A DNA stretch of 64,000 bases from Rhodovulum steppense (GCF_004339675.1 NZ_SLVM01000013.1:44621-108620), one strand, 5' to 3'. Shown: positions 44,178 through 53,575, numbered from the stretch's first letter. The notes: generated by a model not told the origin, from the letters alone. Numbers and translations: made by a program.

Positions 44178-44417
44178 ATGGCCATCGTCTTCCTCATCAT
44201 CATCGGCGCGGCAGCCGGGTTCATCGCGACCCGACTGATGCGGCTTGAGGCCGACATTCCGACAACCATGGCCATCGGTATCTTCGGCGCGCTGCTCGGC
44301 GGGTTCGTTCTGCGGATGCTGATGGCGCTGACCGGGTTTGCTGCGGGCTTTGTCGGTGCGGTGCTGGGCGCGATGCTGCTGATCTGGCTATATCGCCTTT
44401 ACGTTCAGGGGCGCTGA
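44178..44417 (+). CDS. GlsB/YeaQ/YmgE family small membrane protein
   Basis: A 79-residue protein with three hydrophobic segments (AIVFLIIIGAAAGFIATRLMR, MAIGIFGALLGGFVLRML, FVGAVLGAMLLIWLYRL) and the Gly-rich layout of the transglycosylase-associated family. Its function is unknown, possibly stress-linked. The start at 44178 avoids an upstream extension rich in Pro and Arg. It is divergent from pstS and its stop overlaps the end of the FAD oxidoreductase gene. Confidence 0.8.
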   Translation: MAIVFLIIIGAAAGFIATRLMRLEADIPTTMAIGIFGALLGGFVLRMLMALTGFAAGFVGAVLGAMLLIWLYRLYVQGR

Positions 44418-45469
44418 GGCGGCAGGTTCGCCTCGACCCGGAACCCCGGCGGGATGCCATCCGCCCGCCCCTCGAGCACCAGATCGGCCATGACCGCGCC
44501 GACCATGGGCGCCAGTCCGATGCCGATCTTGAAGCCGCCATTGGCCACGAAATGCCCCGGCCGCCCGGGCCATGGCCCCAGCATCGGCGCGATCGAGCGC
44601 GCGCGGGGGCGCACACCGGCCCAACGCTCGATCACCTCGGCCTGCGCCAGCGCCGGGCAGACCGCACGCGCCCGCTCGATCACGTCGTCGAGCCGCGCAT
44701 CGGTGGACCAGGGATCGGCGAACTCGCGTTCCGTGGTCGAGCCGACCGCCACCGTCCCGTCATGGTGCGGCACGATCAGAAGCCCCCCGGCATAAAGCTG
44801 CGGCACCGCGCCCGCGTCATGGGCCAGGATCGCCGCCTGCCCCTTGACCCCGCTGCCGACGGCATGGCCCAGTTCGGCCGACAGATGCGCAAGGCCCGGA
44901 TAGCCCGTGGCCCAGATCACCCGCCCCTCGATGGGCCCTGCCGCACCACAGGCGACCTCTCCGCCCAGGGCCCGAATGGCCGCGGCCAGCGCCGAACAGG
45001 CCGCCCGCGGGGCGATCCGTGCCGACAGCGTGTCGTGGATCAGGAACCCCGAGGGCGAAACCGGCGCGAACGCGCCCGCCGCCTCGGCCGCGACCACCCG
45101 CCATTCGGCCAGGCCGCGCCAGTGCTGCCGGGCCTGCGCCGCGCGCGCCTGCGCGCGGTCCAGCGCGGCATCGTCGGCGATGGGCTGGAACCGGCCAAGC
45201 CGGGCATAGCCCGTCGCCCGGCCCGAAAGCTGCTCGACCCCAGCCCAGAACGCGGGCGCCATGACAAGGCTTTCGAACTGGAACGCCTTCTTGTCGTCCC
45301 ATGCCTCGGGCACATGGGGCGACAGCGCCCCCACCGGCGTTCCGCTGGCGCCCGCGCCCGGATGCGACCATTCAACGACCCGCACACGGGCGCCACGCTG
45401 CGCGCAGGCATAGGCGCAGGCCAGCCCGAACACCCCCGCTCCCATCACCGTCACGTCGACCGTTGCCAT
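44405..45469 (-). CDS. FAD-dependent oxidoreductase, MnmC(o)-like
   Basis: A 354-residue DAO-family protein: N-terminal VMGAGVFGLACAYACAQRGARVRVVE for FAD binding, then an internal substrate domain and the C-terminal GIGLAPMVGAVMADLV helix that closes the FAD site. In E. coli the same domain is the C-terminal half of MnmC, which removes carboxymethyl from tRNA wobble uridine. The partner methyltransferase is encoded divergently 56 bases away, so this is the split oxidoreductase half. A glycine oxidase-like role is the alternative. Confidence 0.78.
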   Translation of the reverse strand: MATVDVTVMGAGVFGLACAYACAQRGARVRVVEWSHPGAGASGTPVGALSPHVPEAWDDKKAFQFESLVMAPAFWAGVEQLSGRATGYARLGRFQPIADDAALDRAQARAAQARQHWRGLAEWRVVAAEAAGAFAPVSPSGFLIHDTLSARIAPRAACSALAAAIRALGGEVACGAAGPIEGRVIWATGYPGLAHLSAELGHAVGSGVKGQAAILAHDAGAVPQLYAGGLLIVPHHDGTVAVGSTTEREFADPWSTDARLDDVIERARAVCPALAQAEVIERWAGVRPRARSIAPMLGPWPGRPGHFVANGGFKIGIGLAPMVGAVMADLVLEGRADGIPPGFRVEANLPPQRP

Positions 45470-45525
45470 TGCCCGCGCCCTTCCCCATGCTCGCGCTTCG
45501 GATCACCGGGGGTCTAGGGCAAGTC

Positions 45526-46203
45526 ATGGAGCAAGACCAGAACGCGGACATCTCGTGGACGGCCGAAGGTGTGCCGGTCTCGGCGCGGTTCGACGACCCC
45601 TACTTCTCGCTGGGCAACGGGCTGGCCGAGACGCGCCATGTTTTTCTGGCGGGCAACGACCTGCCTGCGCGGTTCCGGCCCGGCTTTCACATCGCGGAAC
45701 TGGGCTTCGGGACAGGGCTGAACCTGCTGGCCGCGCTGATCGCATGGCGCGCGGCCGGGATCGCCGGGCCGCTCAGGTTCACCAGTTTCGAGGCATTCCC
45801 GATGGGCGCGGCCCAGATGGACCGCGCGTTGGCGGCCTTCCCCGAGGCACATGCGGTCGCCGGGCCGCTGCTGGCTGCCTGGGCGCTGGGCGCGCGGACG
45901 ATCCGCACCGACGATCTGGAGGCCGAGATCGTGATCGGCGACGCGCGCGCGACCCTGCCGCGCTGGACGGGCCGGGCCGATGCCTGGTTCCTGGACGGCT
46001 TCGCCCCCGCGAAGAACCCCGAACTCTGGGCGCCCGAATTGCTGACCGAGGTCGCCGCCCATACCGCGCTGGACGGCACGGCGGCGACCTACAGCGCGGC
46101 AGGCGCGGTGCGGCGCGCGCTGGCCGAGGCGGGGTTTGCGGTGGACCGCCGCCCGGGCTTTGGCCGCAAGCGCCACATGACGGCCGCAAGGCGCCCGGCG
46201 TGA
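45526..46203 (+). CDS. mnmD: tRNA 5-methylaminomethyl-2-thiouridine methyltransferase, MnmD/MnmC(m)-like
   Basis: A 225-residue SAM-dependent enzyme with the MnmD features: SLGNGLAETRHVFLAGNDLPARF, then the glycine-rich motif AELGFGTGLNLLAAL, DALAFFLDGFAPAKNPELW-type loop (here DAWFLDGFAPAKNPELW), and a C-terminal GFAVDRRPGFGRKRHM. It adds the final methyl group of mnm5s2U34. ATG at 45526 is chosen over 45487. It is divergent from its oxidoreductase partner. Confidence 0.9.
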   Translation: MEQDQNADISWTAEGVPVSARFDDPYFSLGNGLAETRHVFLAGNDLPARFRPGFHIAELGFGTGLNLLAALIAWRAAGIAGPLRFTSFEAFPMGAAQMDRALAAFPEAHAVAGPLLAAWALGARTIRTDDLEAEIVIGDARATLPRWTGRADAWFLDGFAPAKNPELWAPELLTEVAAHTALDGTAATYSAAGAVRRALAEAGFAVDRRPGFGRKRHMTAARRPA

Positions 46204-47066
46204 CCGAGCAGAACACCCGCCTCGGCATCCTGCTGATGGTCGCCACGACCTTTGTCTTTGCGATGCAGGACGGGCTGTCGCGCTATCTGGCCGGGGAATA
46301 CAACGTGCTGATGGTGGTGATGATCCGCTACTGGTTCTTCGCTGCCTTCGTGATCGCCATCGCCGCGCGCAAGGTCGGCGGCATCCGCGCCGCCGCGGCG
46401 GCACGGCGGCCGCTGGTGCAGGCGTTTCGCGGACTGCTGCTGGCGGCCGAGATCTGTGTGATGGTGGCGGGCTTCGTGCTTCTGGGGCTGGTCGAGAGCC
46501 ACGCGGTCTTTACCTGCTATCCGTTGCTGGTCGCGGCATTGTCGGGGCCGGTGCTGGGCGAACGGGTCGGCTGGCGGCGCTGGGTGGCCATCGGGGTCGG
46601 GTTCGTGGGCGTTCTGGTGATCCTGCAACCGGGCTTACGGGTCTTCTCGCCCGCCGCGCTGATCCCGCTGGCCGCGGCCTTCATGTTCGCGCTTTACGGG
46701 CTGCTGACCCGGCTGGTCGCGCATACCGACAGCGCGGCGACCAGCTTCTTCTGGACCGGCACGATGGGCGCGGTCGCGATGACGGCGGTGGGCATCTGGT
46801 TCTGGGAACCGATGGCGCCGCGCGACTGGGGCTGGATGGCGGCGCTTTGCGTCACTGGGGCAACCGCACATTACCTGCTGATAAAAGCCTATGAGGTGGC
46901 CGAGGCCAGCGCCGTGCAGCCCTTCGCCTATCTGCAACTCGTCTTCGTCACCGTGCTGGGCGTCGCCGTCTTCGGCGAGACGCTGGCACCCAATGTCATG
47001 CTGGGCGCCGCGATCGTGGTGGCGGCCGGGCTGTTCACGCTCTGGCGCGAGCGGCAGCGGGCATGA
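46200..47066 (+). CDS. EamA family (DMT) permease
   Basis: A 288-residue membrane protein with ten hydrophobic segments and two EamA repeats, of the drug/metabolite transporter superfamily. The GTG at 46200 overlaps the mnmD stop (GTGA), giving tight coupling; no ATG is better placed. The cargo is unknown. The downstream gene on the opposite strand ends 7 bases beyond. Confidence 0.85.
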   Translation: MTEQNTRLGILLMVATTFVFAMQDGLSRYLAGEYNVLMVVMIRYWFFAAFVIAIAARKVGGIRAAAAARRPLVQAFRGLLLAAEICVMVAGFVLLGLVESHAVFTCYPLLVAALSGPVLGERVGWRRWVAIGVGFVGVLVILQPGLRVFSPAALIPLAAAFMFALYGLLTRLVAHTDSAATSFFWTGTMGAVAMTAVGIWFWEPMAPRDWGWMAALCVTGATAHYLLIKAYEVAEASAVQPFAYLQLVFVTVLGVAVFGETLAPNVMLGAAIVVAAGLFTLWRERQRA

Positions 47067-47073
47067 CAGCCCC

Positions 47074-48999
47074 TTACCGCGCCTTCAACTCCTGTGACAG
47101 GTGTATCGGCTCGGTCCGGCCCGACAGCCGCGCGCGGTAGACAGGCAGCGATTCCGCTACCCGCATCACATAGTTGCGCGTCTCGCGGAAGGGGATCAGC
47201 TCGATCCAGTCCACCACATCCACCCCCGCCGAGCGCGGATCGCCATATTCGGTGACCCAGGTCCGGGCACGGTTCGGCCCGGCATTGTAGGCCGCCGCGA
47301 CCAGCACCGGGTTGGGGCCGAATGTCTCGACCAGATGGGCCAGATAGGCAGATCCCAGCCGCGCGTTATAGGCCGGGTCCGAGGTCAGCGCCCGGCTGGA
47401 ATAGCTCATGCCCAGGCGCCCCGCCATCGCCTCGGCGGTGCCGGGCATGACCTGCATCAGCCCGCGCGCCCCGGCCGGGCTGACGGCGGCCGGATCGAAC
47501 TCGCTCTCGCGCCGGGCGATCGCCTTGACCAGTTCGGTCGGCACCGGATGGCGTGCCTGCGCCAGATCGGTGACAGGAAAATAGGCCGCCATCATCACAT
47601 TGCCCTGCCCCGCCGCCACCTTGGCGATCCTGAGCGCGACGTGATGCTCGCCCAGCCGCAGCGCCAGCCCGGCAAGCTGGCGCTGCCCCTTGGGACCGGC
47701 GGTTTCGGCCAGATGGGTCAGGAACATCTCTGTCAGCGCGCGCTCGCCCGCCTCGTGGAACAGAAGTGCCGCGCGCAGCACCGAACCGTTCGCCCAGGGC
47801 GCATCGCGCCAGTCGGGATAGGTCTCGTTGCCGACCAGCGCCGGGTCCATCGCCAGGCCCGCCCGCTCGGCGGCGAGCAGCCCGTAATAGGTGGTCTGGT
47901 GCGCCCCCGCCTTGGAATACGCGGCCTTCGCCTCTTGCGGCCGCCCCATCGCCTCGAGCGCGCGGCCCTGCCAGTAGCCCGCGCGCGACAGGCTGATCGG
48001 CGACTCGACCCCGGTTTCAAGGGTGCGGAAATGGCCCAGCGCGGCGTCGGGCTTGTTCAGGTAGCGAAGCGCAATGAAGCCCGCCAGCCATTCCAGATCG
48101 GCGAAATCCGCCCCGCCGCCCAGATGGTGGCTCGCGGCCATCCGGTAGGCGCGCGCCGGATCGCCCTCGCGCATCAACTGCCGGACAAAGGCACGCCGCG
48201 CGCCGGCCCATTCCCCGGGCTTTCCCAGCGCCGCGGCCGAGCCGCTGCGCTCCTCGATCAGCGCCATCGCATCCGCCGTGCGTTCCTTGCGCTGGCGCCA
48301 GCCGAACCGCTCATGCGCCAGACCCGGATCGTTGACCAGCGCCGCGGGCACCCGCGCGATCAGCGTATCGACCCCGGGCGCATCCTCGCGCAGGGCGATC
48401 CGCGCCTCGGCCAGCGCCTGCCAGCCCGCGGGCACCAGCGGCAGCATCCGCCGGGCCGAGACGAAATGCCCCTGCCACAGCATCTCGTCCAGCCGCGCGA
48501 CATGGTGCTCGGCCAGATGATCGCGGAACCGCGACAACAGCGCCTCCTGCGCGGCTTCGGACAGCGGCAGCGTGCGCCAGGCGCGCAGCGCCAATGCGCG
48601 GGCCTCGGCCATCTCGCCGCGCGCGACATGCGCCTGCACCAGCCGCAGCGCGCCCGCGCCGGTCGTGGGCGCGGCACCGCGGAAATAGGCGATCACCCGA
48701 TCGGGATGGGCATCGGCGGGGATCTTGGCCTCGCCCTCGGCGCGCAGGCGGGCAAGGCCCGGCCAGTCGGGGTTGCGTGCGATGAAATCGAGGTAATCGG
48801 CGAATTCCCCCTGCCCGGCCCTGAGCCAGCGCCAGGTGACGATGTCGCGCGCGACGGGGCCGGCGGGTGCGGCCTGTGCCCAGGCGGCCTCCCAGCGGTC
48901 GGCGCGGACCTCGGTCATGGCGCGGGCCAGCGGCGGGGCGGCGCTGGTCACGGTCGGGACGGCAAGGGCGATCAGAAGGCTAAGGGCGGTCAGGCGCAT
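47074..48999 (-). CDS. slt: Soluble lytic murein transglycosylase
   Basis: A 641-residue periplasmic enzyme: signal peptide ending SAA, a long alpha-helical superhelix of repeats, and a C-terminal SLT domain with ARRESEFDPAAVSPAGARGLMQVMPGTA, where the first Glu is catalytic, and AAYNAGPNRARTW. It cleaves peptidoglycan with 1,6-anhydro-MurNAc formation. ATG at 48999 gives a proper signal peptide. It is divergent from dapA. Confidence 0.92.
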   Translation of the reverse strand: MRLTALSLLIALAVPTVTSAAPPLARAMTEVRADRWEAAWAQAAPAGPVARDIVTWRWLRAGQGEFADYLDFIARNPDWPGLARLRAEGEAKIPADAHPDRVIAYFRGAAPTTGAGALRLVQAHVARGEMAEARALALRAWRTLPLSEAAQEALLSRFRDHLAEHHVARLDEMLWQGHFVSARRMLPLVPAGWQALAEARIALREDAPGVDTLIARVPAALVNDPGLAHERFGWRQRKERTADAMALIEERSGSAAALGKPGEWAGARRAFVRQLMREGDPARAYRMAASHHLGGGADFADLEWLAGFIALRYLNKPDAALGHFRTLETGVESPISLSRAGYWQGRALEAMGRPQEAKAAYSKAGAHQTTYYGLLAAERAGLAMDPALVGNETYPDWRDAPWANGSVLRAALLFHEAGERALTEMFLTHLAETAGPKGQRQLAGLALRLGEHHVALRIAKVAAGQGNVMMAAYFPVTDLAQARHPVPTELVKAIARRESEFDPAAVSPAGARGLMQVMPGTAEAMAGRLGMSYSSRALTSDPAYNARLGSAYLAHLVETFGPNPVLVAAAYNAGPNRARTWVTEYGDPRSAGVDVVDWIELIPFRETRNYVMRVAESLPVYRARLSGRTEPIHLSQELKAR

Positions 49000-49173
49000 C
49001 GGGGTGCCGGGCTTCTCGGGTTCGGGGGGAAAGGTGTCACGGCGCGATCTCAAGCTGCAATTCACAAACTTGGCAAGCCCTCCGTCGCGCTATAGGGTCC
49101 GGCGCGCCACGCAGGGCACGACTCGCCCGCAACGGCCAACCACGGACATTCACGAAAACAAGAGGAGCGTGTC

Positions 49174-50049
49174 ATGATTCAAGGGTCCCTTCCTGCCCTG
49201 GTGACGCCGTTCAAGGACGGCGCGCTGGATCTCGACACGCTCAAACGGCTGGTCGAGTGGCATCTCGAAGAGGGCAGCCATGGATTCGTGCCGGTCGGCA
49301 CCACCGGCGAAAGCCCGACGCTGTCGCATTCCGAGCATGAACAGGTGATCGAGGCGGTCGTGCAGGCCGTCGATGGCCGCGCGCCCGTGATCGCCGGGGC
49401 CGGTTCGAACAACACCGTCGAGGCGATCCGCTTCCTGCAACATGCCGAGCGCGTGGGCGCAAACGCCGCGCTGGTGGTCACGCCCTATTACAACAAGCCG
49501 ACCCAAGCGGGCATGATCGCGCATTTCACCGCGCTGCACGACTGCTGCACCCTGCCGATCATCATCTACAACATTCCCGGCCGGTCGGCCGTCGACATGA
49601 TGCCCGAAACGATGGGCGAACTGGCGAAGCTGCCGCGCATCATCGGGGTCAAGGACGCCACCGGCGATCTGTCGCGCGTGCCGAAGCAGCGGATCACCTG
49701 CGGGCCGGATTTCCTGCAATTGTCGGGCGAGGATGGAACCGCGCTGGGCTTCAACGCGCATGGCGGGCGGGGCTGCATCTCGGTCACGGCGAATGTGGCG
49801 CCCCGCCTGTGCGCCGAGTTCCAGGAGGCAACGCTTGCGGGCGATTACGGCAAGGCGCTGGAGATCCAGGACCGCCTGATGCCGCTGCATATAGCGATCT
49901 TTCTCGAACCGGGCGTTGCAGGCGCGAAATATGCGCTTTCGCGGCTTGGCAAATGCGAGAACGAGGTCCGCTCTCCGCTTGTCGGCGTGACCGAGGCCAC
50001 CGCCGCGAAGATCGACGCGGCGATGCGCCATGCCGGGCTCTTGAACTAG
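49174..50049 (+). CDS. dapA: 4-hydroxy-tetrahydrodipicolinate synthase
   Basis: A 291-residue TIM-barrel aldolase of lysine and diaminopimelate synthesis. It has [27 protein letters not shown], the catalytic Tyr in IIYNIPGRS and Schiff-base Lys in [15 protein letters not shown] ribosome site precedes ATG at 49174. It ends 2 bases before the trmO start. Confidence 0.96.
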   Translation: MIQGSLPALVTPFKDGALDLDTLKRLVEWHLEEGSHGFVPVGTTGESPTLSHSEHEQVIEAVVQAVDGRAPVIAGAGSNNTVEAIRFLQHAERVGANAALVVTPYYNKPTQAGMIAHFTALHDCCTLPIIIYNIPGRSAVDMMPETMGELAKLPRIIGVKDATGDLSRVPKQRITCGPDFLQLSGEDGTALGFNAHGGRGCISVTANVAPRLCAEFQEATLAGDYGKALEIQDRLMPLHIAIFLEPGVAGAKYALSRLGKCENEVRSPLVGVTEATAAKIDAAMRHAGLLN

Positions 50050-50051
50050 GC

Positions 50052-50534
50052 ATGACGAGCGGGTTGCGTCCGGGCGAAGTCGCGCTTGAAGGCGCGCCTG
50101 ACCCCGACGGCCCGCGCCTGCGCCTGATCGGGCACATCCGATCGCCCTGGGGACAGGGTGACTGCCCCAAGAATATCGCCCGGGCACGCGAGACAGGGCG
50201 CGGGGCGACCGTCGAGCTTGACCCGCTTTTCGCGCCCGCGCTGTCGGGGCTGGTGGTCGGGCAGCCGGTGATCCTGCTTTACTGGATGGACCGGGCGCGG
50301 CGCGACCTGCTGACCCAGACGCCGCGCCATGTCGAGGCGCCGCGCGGCACCTTCGCGCTGCGCTCGCCGAACCGGCCGAACACGATATCCCAGGCGACGG
50401 TGCGGATCACCGCTCTGGACCCCGAACGCGCTTCGTTCGGGATCGACGCCATCGACTGCTTCGACGGCACACCGCTTCTCGACATCAAGCCCTGGCTTGC
50501 CACCATCGACATGCCGCCCGGCGATGCCGGATAG
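50052..50534 (+). CDS. trmO: TrmO/TsaA-like tRNA methyltransferase
   Basis: A 160-residue protein of the TsaA (UPF0066) family: LIGHIRSPWGQGDCPKN, then ATVELDPLFAPALSGLVVGQPVILLYWMDRARRDL, the RSPNRPNTISQATVRI stretch and GTPLLDIKPW. TrmO adds the N6-methyl to t6A37 in tRNA-Thr. It starts 2 bases after dapA and is probably cotranscribed with it. Confidence 0.88.
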   Translation: MTSGLRPGEVALEGAPDPDGPRLRLIGHIRSPWGQGDCPKNIARARETGRGATVELDPLFAPALSGLVVGQPVILLYWMDRARRDLLTQTPRHVEAPRGTFALRSPNRPNTISQATVRITALDPERASFGIDAIDCFDGTPLLDIKPWLATIDMPPGDAG

Positions 50535-50569
50535 CCGCCTTTCGCGATGCGCCGCCAAGGCGAAGCCGG

Positions 50570-51007
50570 TCACTCCACCGTCACGCTGACCGGTTCGGAC
50601 ATCACCGGCGGCTCATGCGGCAGGTGCGCGGCATCGCCCAGCAGCAGCCAAAGCGTATGCGTGCCAGCGGGCAGGTCCAGCGTGACCTCGGTCTGGCCAC
50701 CGCCGAAATGGATATGGTTGTCGTCGGCGGGCACCGCGACCGAGAAATCATAGCCCTCCTGGGGCACATTGATGATCAGGTGGTGATGGCCGGTGCCCAT
50801 GTGGTCGACTCCGGCCGGAGCAACCCCCATCCCATCGAGGCCAAAACGGATCGTCACCGGGTTCGACACGGTTGCACCCTCTTCCGGTGCGATGATGTAG
50901 GCGCGCGCGCCCTCTGGCGCAGGCGTACGGTCCTGGGCCGCGGCGGGCAGGGCCAGCGCAGCGGCAAGCAGAAGGCTGGCGAAACGGATGGACGGAACGG
51001 CGATCAT
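50570..51007 (-). CDS. Exported DUF4399 protein
   Basis: A 145-residue protein with a signal peptide ending PAAAQ and one DUF4399 domain: YIIAPEEGATVSNPVTIRFGLDGMGVAP, then TGHHHLIIN and HIHFGGGQTEVTLDLPAGTHTLWLLLGD. The His clusters in GTGHHHL and NHIHFG look like a metal site. Function is unknown. GGAGGAGT precedes ATG at 51007. Confidence 0.85.
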   Translation of the reverse strand: MIAVPSIRFASLLLAAALALPAAAQDRTPAPEGARAYIIAPEEGATVSNPVTIRFGLDGMGVAPAGVDHMGTGHHHLIINVPQEGYDFSVAVPADDNHIHFGGGQTEVTLDLPAGTHTLWLLLGDAAHLPHEPPVMSEPVSVTVE

Positions 51008-51099
51008 GGTCGGACTCCTCCCTTTCTGTAAATGGCGGTCTGCGGCAATCAACTGCCGCTTTCCCCGCTTCTGGAAGGGTAGACCGCCGCGCCGGGCGT

Positions 51100-51621
51100 T
51101 CAATCCTCTGCGGTCGGCAGCGGTGCGCGGGGCGGGATTGGCAGCCACAGACCCTCGGCATGCACGTCCACCAGTTCGTCACAATGGAACAGCGTATAGG
51201 TGAAGATCGTCTCGGGTTTGCGCATGATCCGCGGCCCCGTGGTCAGCCGACCCGCGGGCTGCGCACGCGTTCCCGGCTGCGGCCGCGGCGGATGGATGCG
51301 CTGGGCGGGCGAGACCACGACCTCGCGCGCTGGAAAGCCCGCGCCGAAGGCGCCGGGACGGATCAGGACCGGCTGTGCCTCGGGATGGTGGGCGAGGAAG
51401 GACTCGTCCAGCACCACCCGATCCAGCCAGACGATAAGCTTGAACGGACCACGACGGGTGCGCACCCGGTCGCCCACGCGCAATGCCTGAGCCGGGAAAT
51501 CGCCAAGTTCGGTTGTGATGCGGGTCATCGGCCCGAATCCCGGCAGGCTCCAGGCGCGCCGCGTGTCCTGCGGGCCGGTGGCGGGGTCGCAAGCGCCCCG
51601 AAGCGAAGACTGGTCGGACAT
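51100..51621 (-). CDS. Hint domain protein without the catalytic cysteine
   Basis: A 173-residue Hint_2-like protein: GFGPMTRITTELGDFPAQALRVGDRVRTRRGPFKLIVWLDRVVL, then VLIRPGAFGAGFPAREVVVSPAQRI. The usual start of the Hint fold has a catalytic Cys followed by GTxI; here the equivalent region is GFGPMTRI without Cys, so self-splicing or autoproteolysis is unlikely. Many Rhodobacterales proteins of this type are of unknown function. It lies just upstream of a hairpin-rich intergenic region. Confidence 0.75.
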   Translation of the reverse strand: MSDQSSLRGACDPATGPQDTRRAWSLPGFGPMTRITTELGDFPAQALRVGDRVRTRRGPFKLIVWLDRVVLDESFLAHHPEAQPVLIRPGAFGAGFPAREVVVSPAQRIHPPRPQPGTRAQPAGRLTTGPRIMRKPETIFTYTLFHCDELVDVHAEGLWLPIPPRAPLPTAED

Positions 51622-52176
51622 CGCCTGACCTCAAACGGGCGGCCGCTGCATCCCGACCGCCGCCCGGGACGGGCGCGCGGCGGACTGCGTTGGGGTGCAC
51701 GGGCCTGAACAACCCGAGGGCCCATGCACCCCAAGCAACCACACCACTGGTTACGGACCCCGAGGGACCCTTACGCAGGACCGACAACGTCGGCCCGCGG
51801 GTGACTAGGCTCTCGGAATAGGTCAACACTCAGGTGGAGTCCCGCAGCTTTGTGGAGCTTTGGTGACGCAGCGTCCACAAAGCGCGAAAGGCGTTTTCGC
51901 CTCTGTCCACGGTCGGAGAACAATTCCACGCAACAACCTGTCGAAAATTCAGGACTGACACTGGAAAACCCCGAAATCCGTCTCCTTCGCCGGAACAATG
52001 GATCATGGCCGTTCCGCCATCTTTCCGTTGTTCACGAGCCGCGAACAAACCGTTTCCAGCCAATTTTCGGGGCCTGTGACGAAAATTCGGGGCGAATCCC
52101 ACGGATCCGAGCCACGACTCACCCATCGCTCCGGCCGCTTCCCCCCGAGGCCGGTTTCGCCTATATGCGCTGCACC
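51622..52176. other. Gene-free, hairpin-rich region upstream of smpB
   Basis: About 555 bases with no credible gene; frames on both strands are short and of poor composition. It contains five separate stem-loops, listed as the next entry. The distal part (51902-52176) is AT-richer and probably carries the smpB promoter. Confidence 0.6.
51690..51901. repeat. Run of five stem-loops, possible structured RNA
   Basis: Seen directly: TTGGGGTGCAcGGGCC pairs with GGCCCaTGCACCCCAA (51690-51734, one mismatch); AACCA/TGGTT (51737-51752); GGnCCGAC/GTCGGnCC (51779-51795); GCTTTGTGGA/TCCACAAAGC (51847-51883); and GCGAAA/TTTCGC (51884-51901). Together they could form a non-coding RNA or a long regulatory leader. 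No T-run terminator follows, and neither strand is favoured. I do not recognise an Rfam family. Confidence 0.45.
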
Positions 52177-52653
52177 ATGGCCAAACCGAAAACCGACCCG
52201 AACTACAAGGTGATCGCCGAGAACCGGCGCGCGCGCTACGATTACGCGATCGAGGACGATCTGGAATGCGGGATCATCCTGCAGGGATCCGAGGTCAAGT
52301 CCCTGCGCGAGAACGGCGCCAACATTGCCGAAAGCTATGCCAGCGTCGAGAATGGCGAGTTGTGGCTGATCAACGGCTATATCCCGCCCTATGAACAGGC
52401 CAAGACCTGGGGCCACGAGGAGCGGCGGCGCCGCAAGCTTCTGGTCAGCCGCAAGCAGCTGGCCCGGCTGTGGTCGGACACCCAGCGTAAGGGCTACACG
52501 CTGGTCCCGCTGGTGCTCTATTTCAACCACAAGGGCGTGGCCAAGCTGAAGATCGGCATCGCCAAGGGCAAGAAGACCGAGGACAAGCGCGCGACCGAGG
52601 CCAAGCGGGACTGGCAGCGGCAAAAACAGCGCCTGCTCAAGCATCACGGCTGA
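52177..52653 (+). CDS. smpB: SsrA-binding protein SmpB
   Basis: A 158-residue protein that binds tmRNA for ribosome rescue. Family motifs are [53 protein letters not shown] and a C-terminal basic tail that inserts into the ribosome. ATG at 52177 gives the normal N-terminus [11 protein letters not shown]; 52165 is the alternative. It heads the smpB, sulfurtransferase and aminotransferase series. Confidence 0.96.
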   Translation: MAKPKTDPNYKVIAENRRARYDYAIEDDLECGIILQGSEVKSLRENGANIAESYASVENGELWLINGYIPPYEQAKTWGHEERRRRKLLVSRKQLARLWSDTQRKGYTLVPLVLYFNHKGVAKLKIGIAKGKKTEDKRATEAKRDWQRQKQRLLKHHG

Positions 52654-52717
52654 GCGCCTTGCCAGCCGGGCAGCGCCGTTCTAAGGGAATCCGGTGCTGC
52701 GCGAGGCGGAGGGGTTG

Positions 52718-53575
52718 ATGGCCTGTGACGATCCGAAGACGCTGGTCTCGACCGAATGGCTGGCGGCGCATCTGAAGGACCCGGACCTGCGCATCCTCGA
52801 TGCCTCGTGGTACATGCCCGCCGCCGGGCGCGATCCGCGGGCCGAGTACGACGCCGCCCATATCCCCGGCGCCCGCTTCTTCGACATCGACGAGATCGCC
52901 GACCTGCGATCCGACATGCCGCACATGGCGCCGCCCGTGGAAAAGTTCATCGCCCGGATGCGCGCGATGGGGGTGGGCGACGGGCATCAGGTCGTGGTCT
53001 ATGACGGGGCGGGCATGTTCTCGGCGCCGCGGGTCTGGTGGACCTTCCGGCTGATGGGCAAGACCGATGTGGCGGTGCTGGATGGCGGCCTGCCGAAATG
53101 GCGGGCCGAGGGGCGCCCGGTCGATGACGTGCCCCCGGCGATGCGCGACCGGCACATGACGGTCCAGCGCCAGGCCCAGCTCATCAAGGATGTCACCCAG
53201 GTCGCCGCGGCCTCGAAGCTGGGCGACAGCGAAATCCTGGATGCCCGCAGCCCCGGCCGGTTCACCGGCACCGAGCCCGAGCCGCGCCCCGGCCTGCGCG
53301 GCGGGCATATCCCGGGCGCGCGCAATGTCCATTTCGCAACGCTCCTGAACCCCGACGGCACGATGAAATCGCCCGACGAGCTGCGCGCGGTCCTTGCCGC
53401 GGCGGGGGTGGATCTGGGCAAGCCCGCGATCACATCCTGCGGCACCGGCGTCACGGCGGCGGTCATCAACCTTGCGCTGGAACGGATCGGCCATCGCGAC
53501 CACGCGCTTTATGACGGGTCATGGACCGAATGGGGCATGTATGGCGATCTGCCGGTCGCAACGGGAGGTGCATGA
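52718..53575 (+). CDS. sseA: 3-mercaptopyruvate sulfurtransferase
   Basis: A 285-residue double rhodanese. The active site Cys is in SCGTGVTAA (CGTGVT is the mercaptopyruvate type). GGHIPGARNVHF ends the linker to the catalytic domain. GGAGGGG lies upstream of ATG at 52718. It is followed by an aminotransferase gene with four-base overlap, which makes sense if the aminotransferase helps generate mercaptopyruvate-like keto acids (inference). Confidence 0.9.
   Translation: MACDDPKTLVSTEWLAAHLKDPDLRILDASWYMPAAGRDPRAEYDAAHIPGARFFDIDEIADLRSDMPHMAPPVEKFIARMRAMGVGDGHQVVVYDGAGMFSAPRVWWTFRLMGKTDVAVLDGGLPKWRAEGRPVDDVPPAMRDRHMTVQRQAQLIKDVTQVAAASKLGDSEILDARSPGRFTGTEPEPRPGLRGGHIPGARNVHFATLLNPDGTMKSPDELRAVLAAAGVDLGKPAITSCGTGVTAAVINLALERIGHRDHALYDGSWTEWGMYGDLPVATGGA

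Noticed and set aside
51684..51860. tmRNA or 6S RNA gene next to smpB
   Set aside because: No tag-coding frame, T-loop or CCA-type end is visible, and the 6S layout cannot be shown by eye. It is kept only as an unassigned structured region.
51840..51920. Chromosome origin signals from GTCCAC-like boxes
   Set aside because: The boxes are imperfect, few, and no dnaA, parAB or AT-rich unwinding element is nearby.
51830..52126. Minus-strand frame of 98 codons upstream of smpB
   Set aside because: Composition is unlike real proteins, no ribosome site is visible, and it lies in the hairpin-rich region.
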